The translations under genes and the position numbers were made by a program. Shown piece after piece: positions 63,822 through 64,000 of a stretch of DNA of 64,000 bases. The stretch is from Rhizobium sp. Root483D2. GTDB lineage: Bacteria > Pseudomonadota > Alphaproteobacteria > Rhizobiales > Rhizobiaceae. The notes beneath the pieces are model-generated. The model was not told where the DNA came from, did not search any database, and worked only from the letters and a program-made list of their open reading frames with translations. The DNA lies in the NCBI RefSeq assembly GCF_001426685.1, contig NZ_LMFB01000012.1, positions 54,655-118,654 on the forward strand, given 5' to 3'. Each line of letters begins with the position of its first letter. The stretch's first letter is position 1.

Positions 63822-64000
63822 GGGTTCCCCTTAAGAATATCTGCCTTGCGGCTCAAATCAGCTAACACGAAGATAAGGGGTGCGGAATGGGCGGACCGGC
63901 CGGAAAAGCTAGGTTTTTTCAGCGCGGTATCGCCATTTTTGGTGACAAGGATAGGTGGAGCCTCCTGTGTTTTTAACACGTCAATCCGCCGCCAGTGATT
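63822..64000. other. Right edge of window, no gene seen
   Basis: About 180 bases upstream of the Cys-rich protein gene. No convincing open frame or RNA gene is visible. It probably holds that gene's promoter and the start of the next spacer. Confidence 0.4.

Noticed and set aside
1-64000. CRISPR arrays, tRNA or rRNA genes, integrase or transposase genes
   Set aside because: None was seen on reading the sequence. A dedicated tRNA or CRISPR search would be decisive.

Overview
The window is a chromosomal segment of an alphaproteobacterium, most likely a member of the Rhizobiaceae (Agrobacterium/Rhizobium group). Coding is dense and mostly GC-rich. Clade signatures seen directly are a perfect Irr iron-control element in front of an MbfA-type ferritin-VIT gene, an EcfG-type general-stress promoter, an alphaproteobacterial RpoH-type promoter in front of dnaK, yejABEF next to mepA, and a large palindromic intergenic element of the kind rhizobia carry. 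I saw no rRNA, tRNA, CRISPR array or insertion sequence.

Layout. 1-1.2 kb: an AT-richer accessory islet with a putative HNH-like nuclease toxin and a coupled small partner. 1.6-5.8 kb: dnaK, dnaJ, a glutathione transferase. 5.8-9.1 kb: an EmrAB-type efflux operon with its MarR repressor and operator. 9.3-12.6 kb: recF, a MoeB/ThiF-like gene, an acetyltransferase, a 2-hydroxyacid dehydrogenase. 12.8-18.8 kb: an SH3 protein, adenosine kinase, two TetR units with clear operators (one beside an MFS exporter, one beside a VOC protein), nth and a DUF2244 gene. 18.8-19.9 kb: a 187-bp palindromic element and an Ada-type methyltransferase. 20-26 kb (minus strand): gpmA, dapB, an MsbA-like exporter, glk, a frameshifted mgsA and mepA. 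26.3-33.1 kb: yejA, yejB, yejE, yejF, split by a VapBC-like toxin-antitoxin pair. 33-43 kb: oxidoreductases, an NlpC/P60 hydrolase, xseA, small enzymes and a TetA-like exporter. 43.4-49.4 kb (minus strand): infC (ATT start), rpmI, rplT, pheS, pheT, with a DUF4160/DUF2442 pair and a GFA protein between pheS and pheT. 49.6-56 kb: hydrolases, mbfA, cfa, a DMT exporter and a small stress membrane protein. 56-59 kb: efp divergent from epmA-epmB, the EF-P lysylation set. 59-63.8 kb: a LuxR-type regulator, an OmpA lipoprotein, and an ECF sigma/anti-sigma pair divergent from a DUF4394 gene.

Common threads. The protein-synthesis genes (infC, rpmI, rplT, pheST, efp, epmAB) and the envelope or muropeptide genes (mepA, yejABEF, NlpC/P60, OmpA) form two functional themes. 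Several regulators have near-perfect operators in the spacer beside them. The most notable oddities are the two toxin-antitoxin-like pairs set with almost no spacing inside conserved operons (yejE/yejF and pheS/pheT), the toxin/partner islet at the left edge, the long palindromic element, and the one-base frameshift in mgsA.
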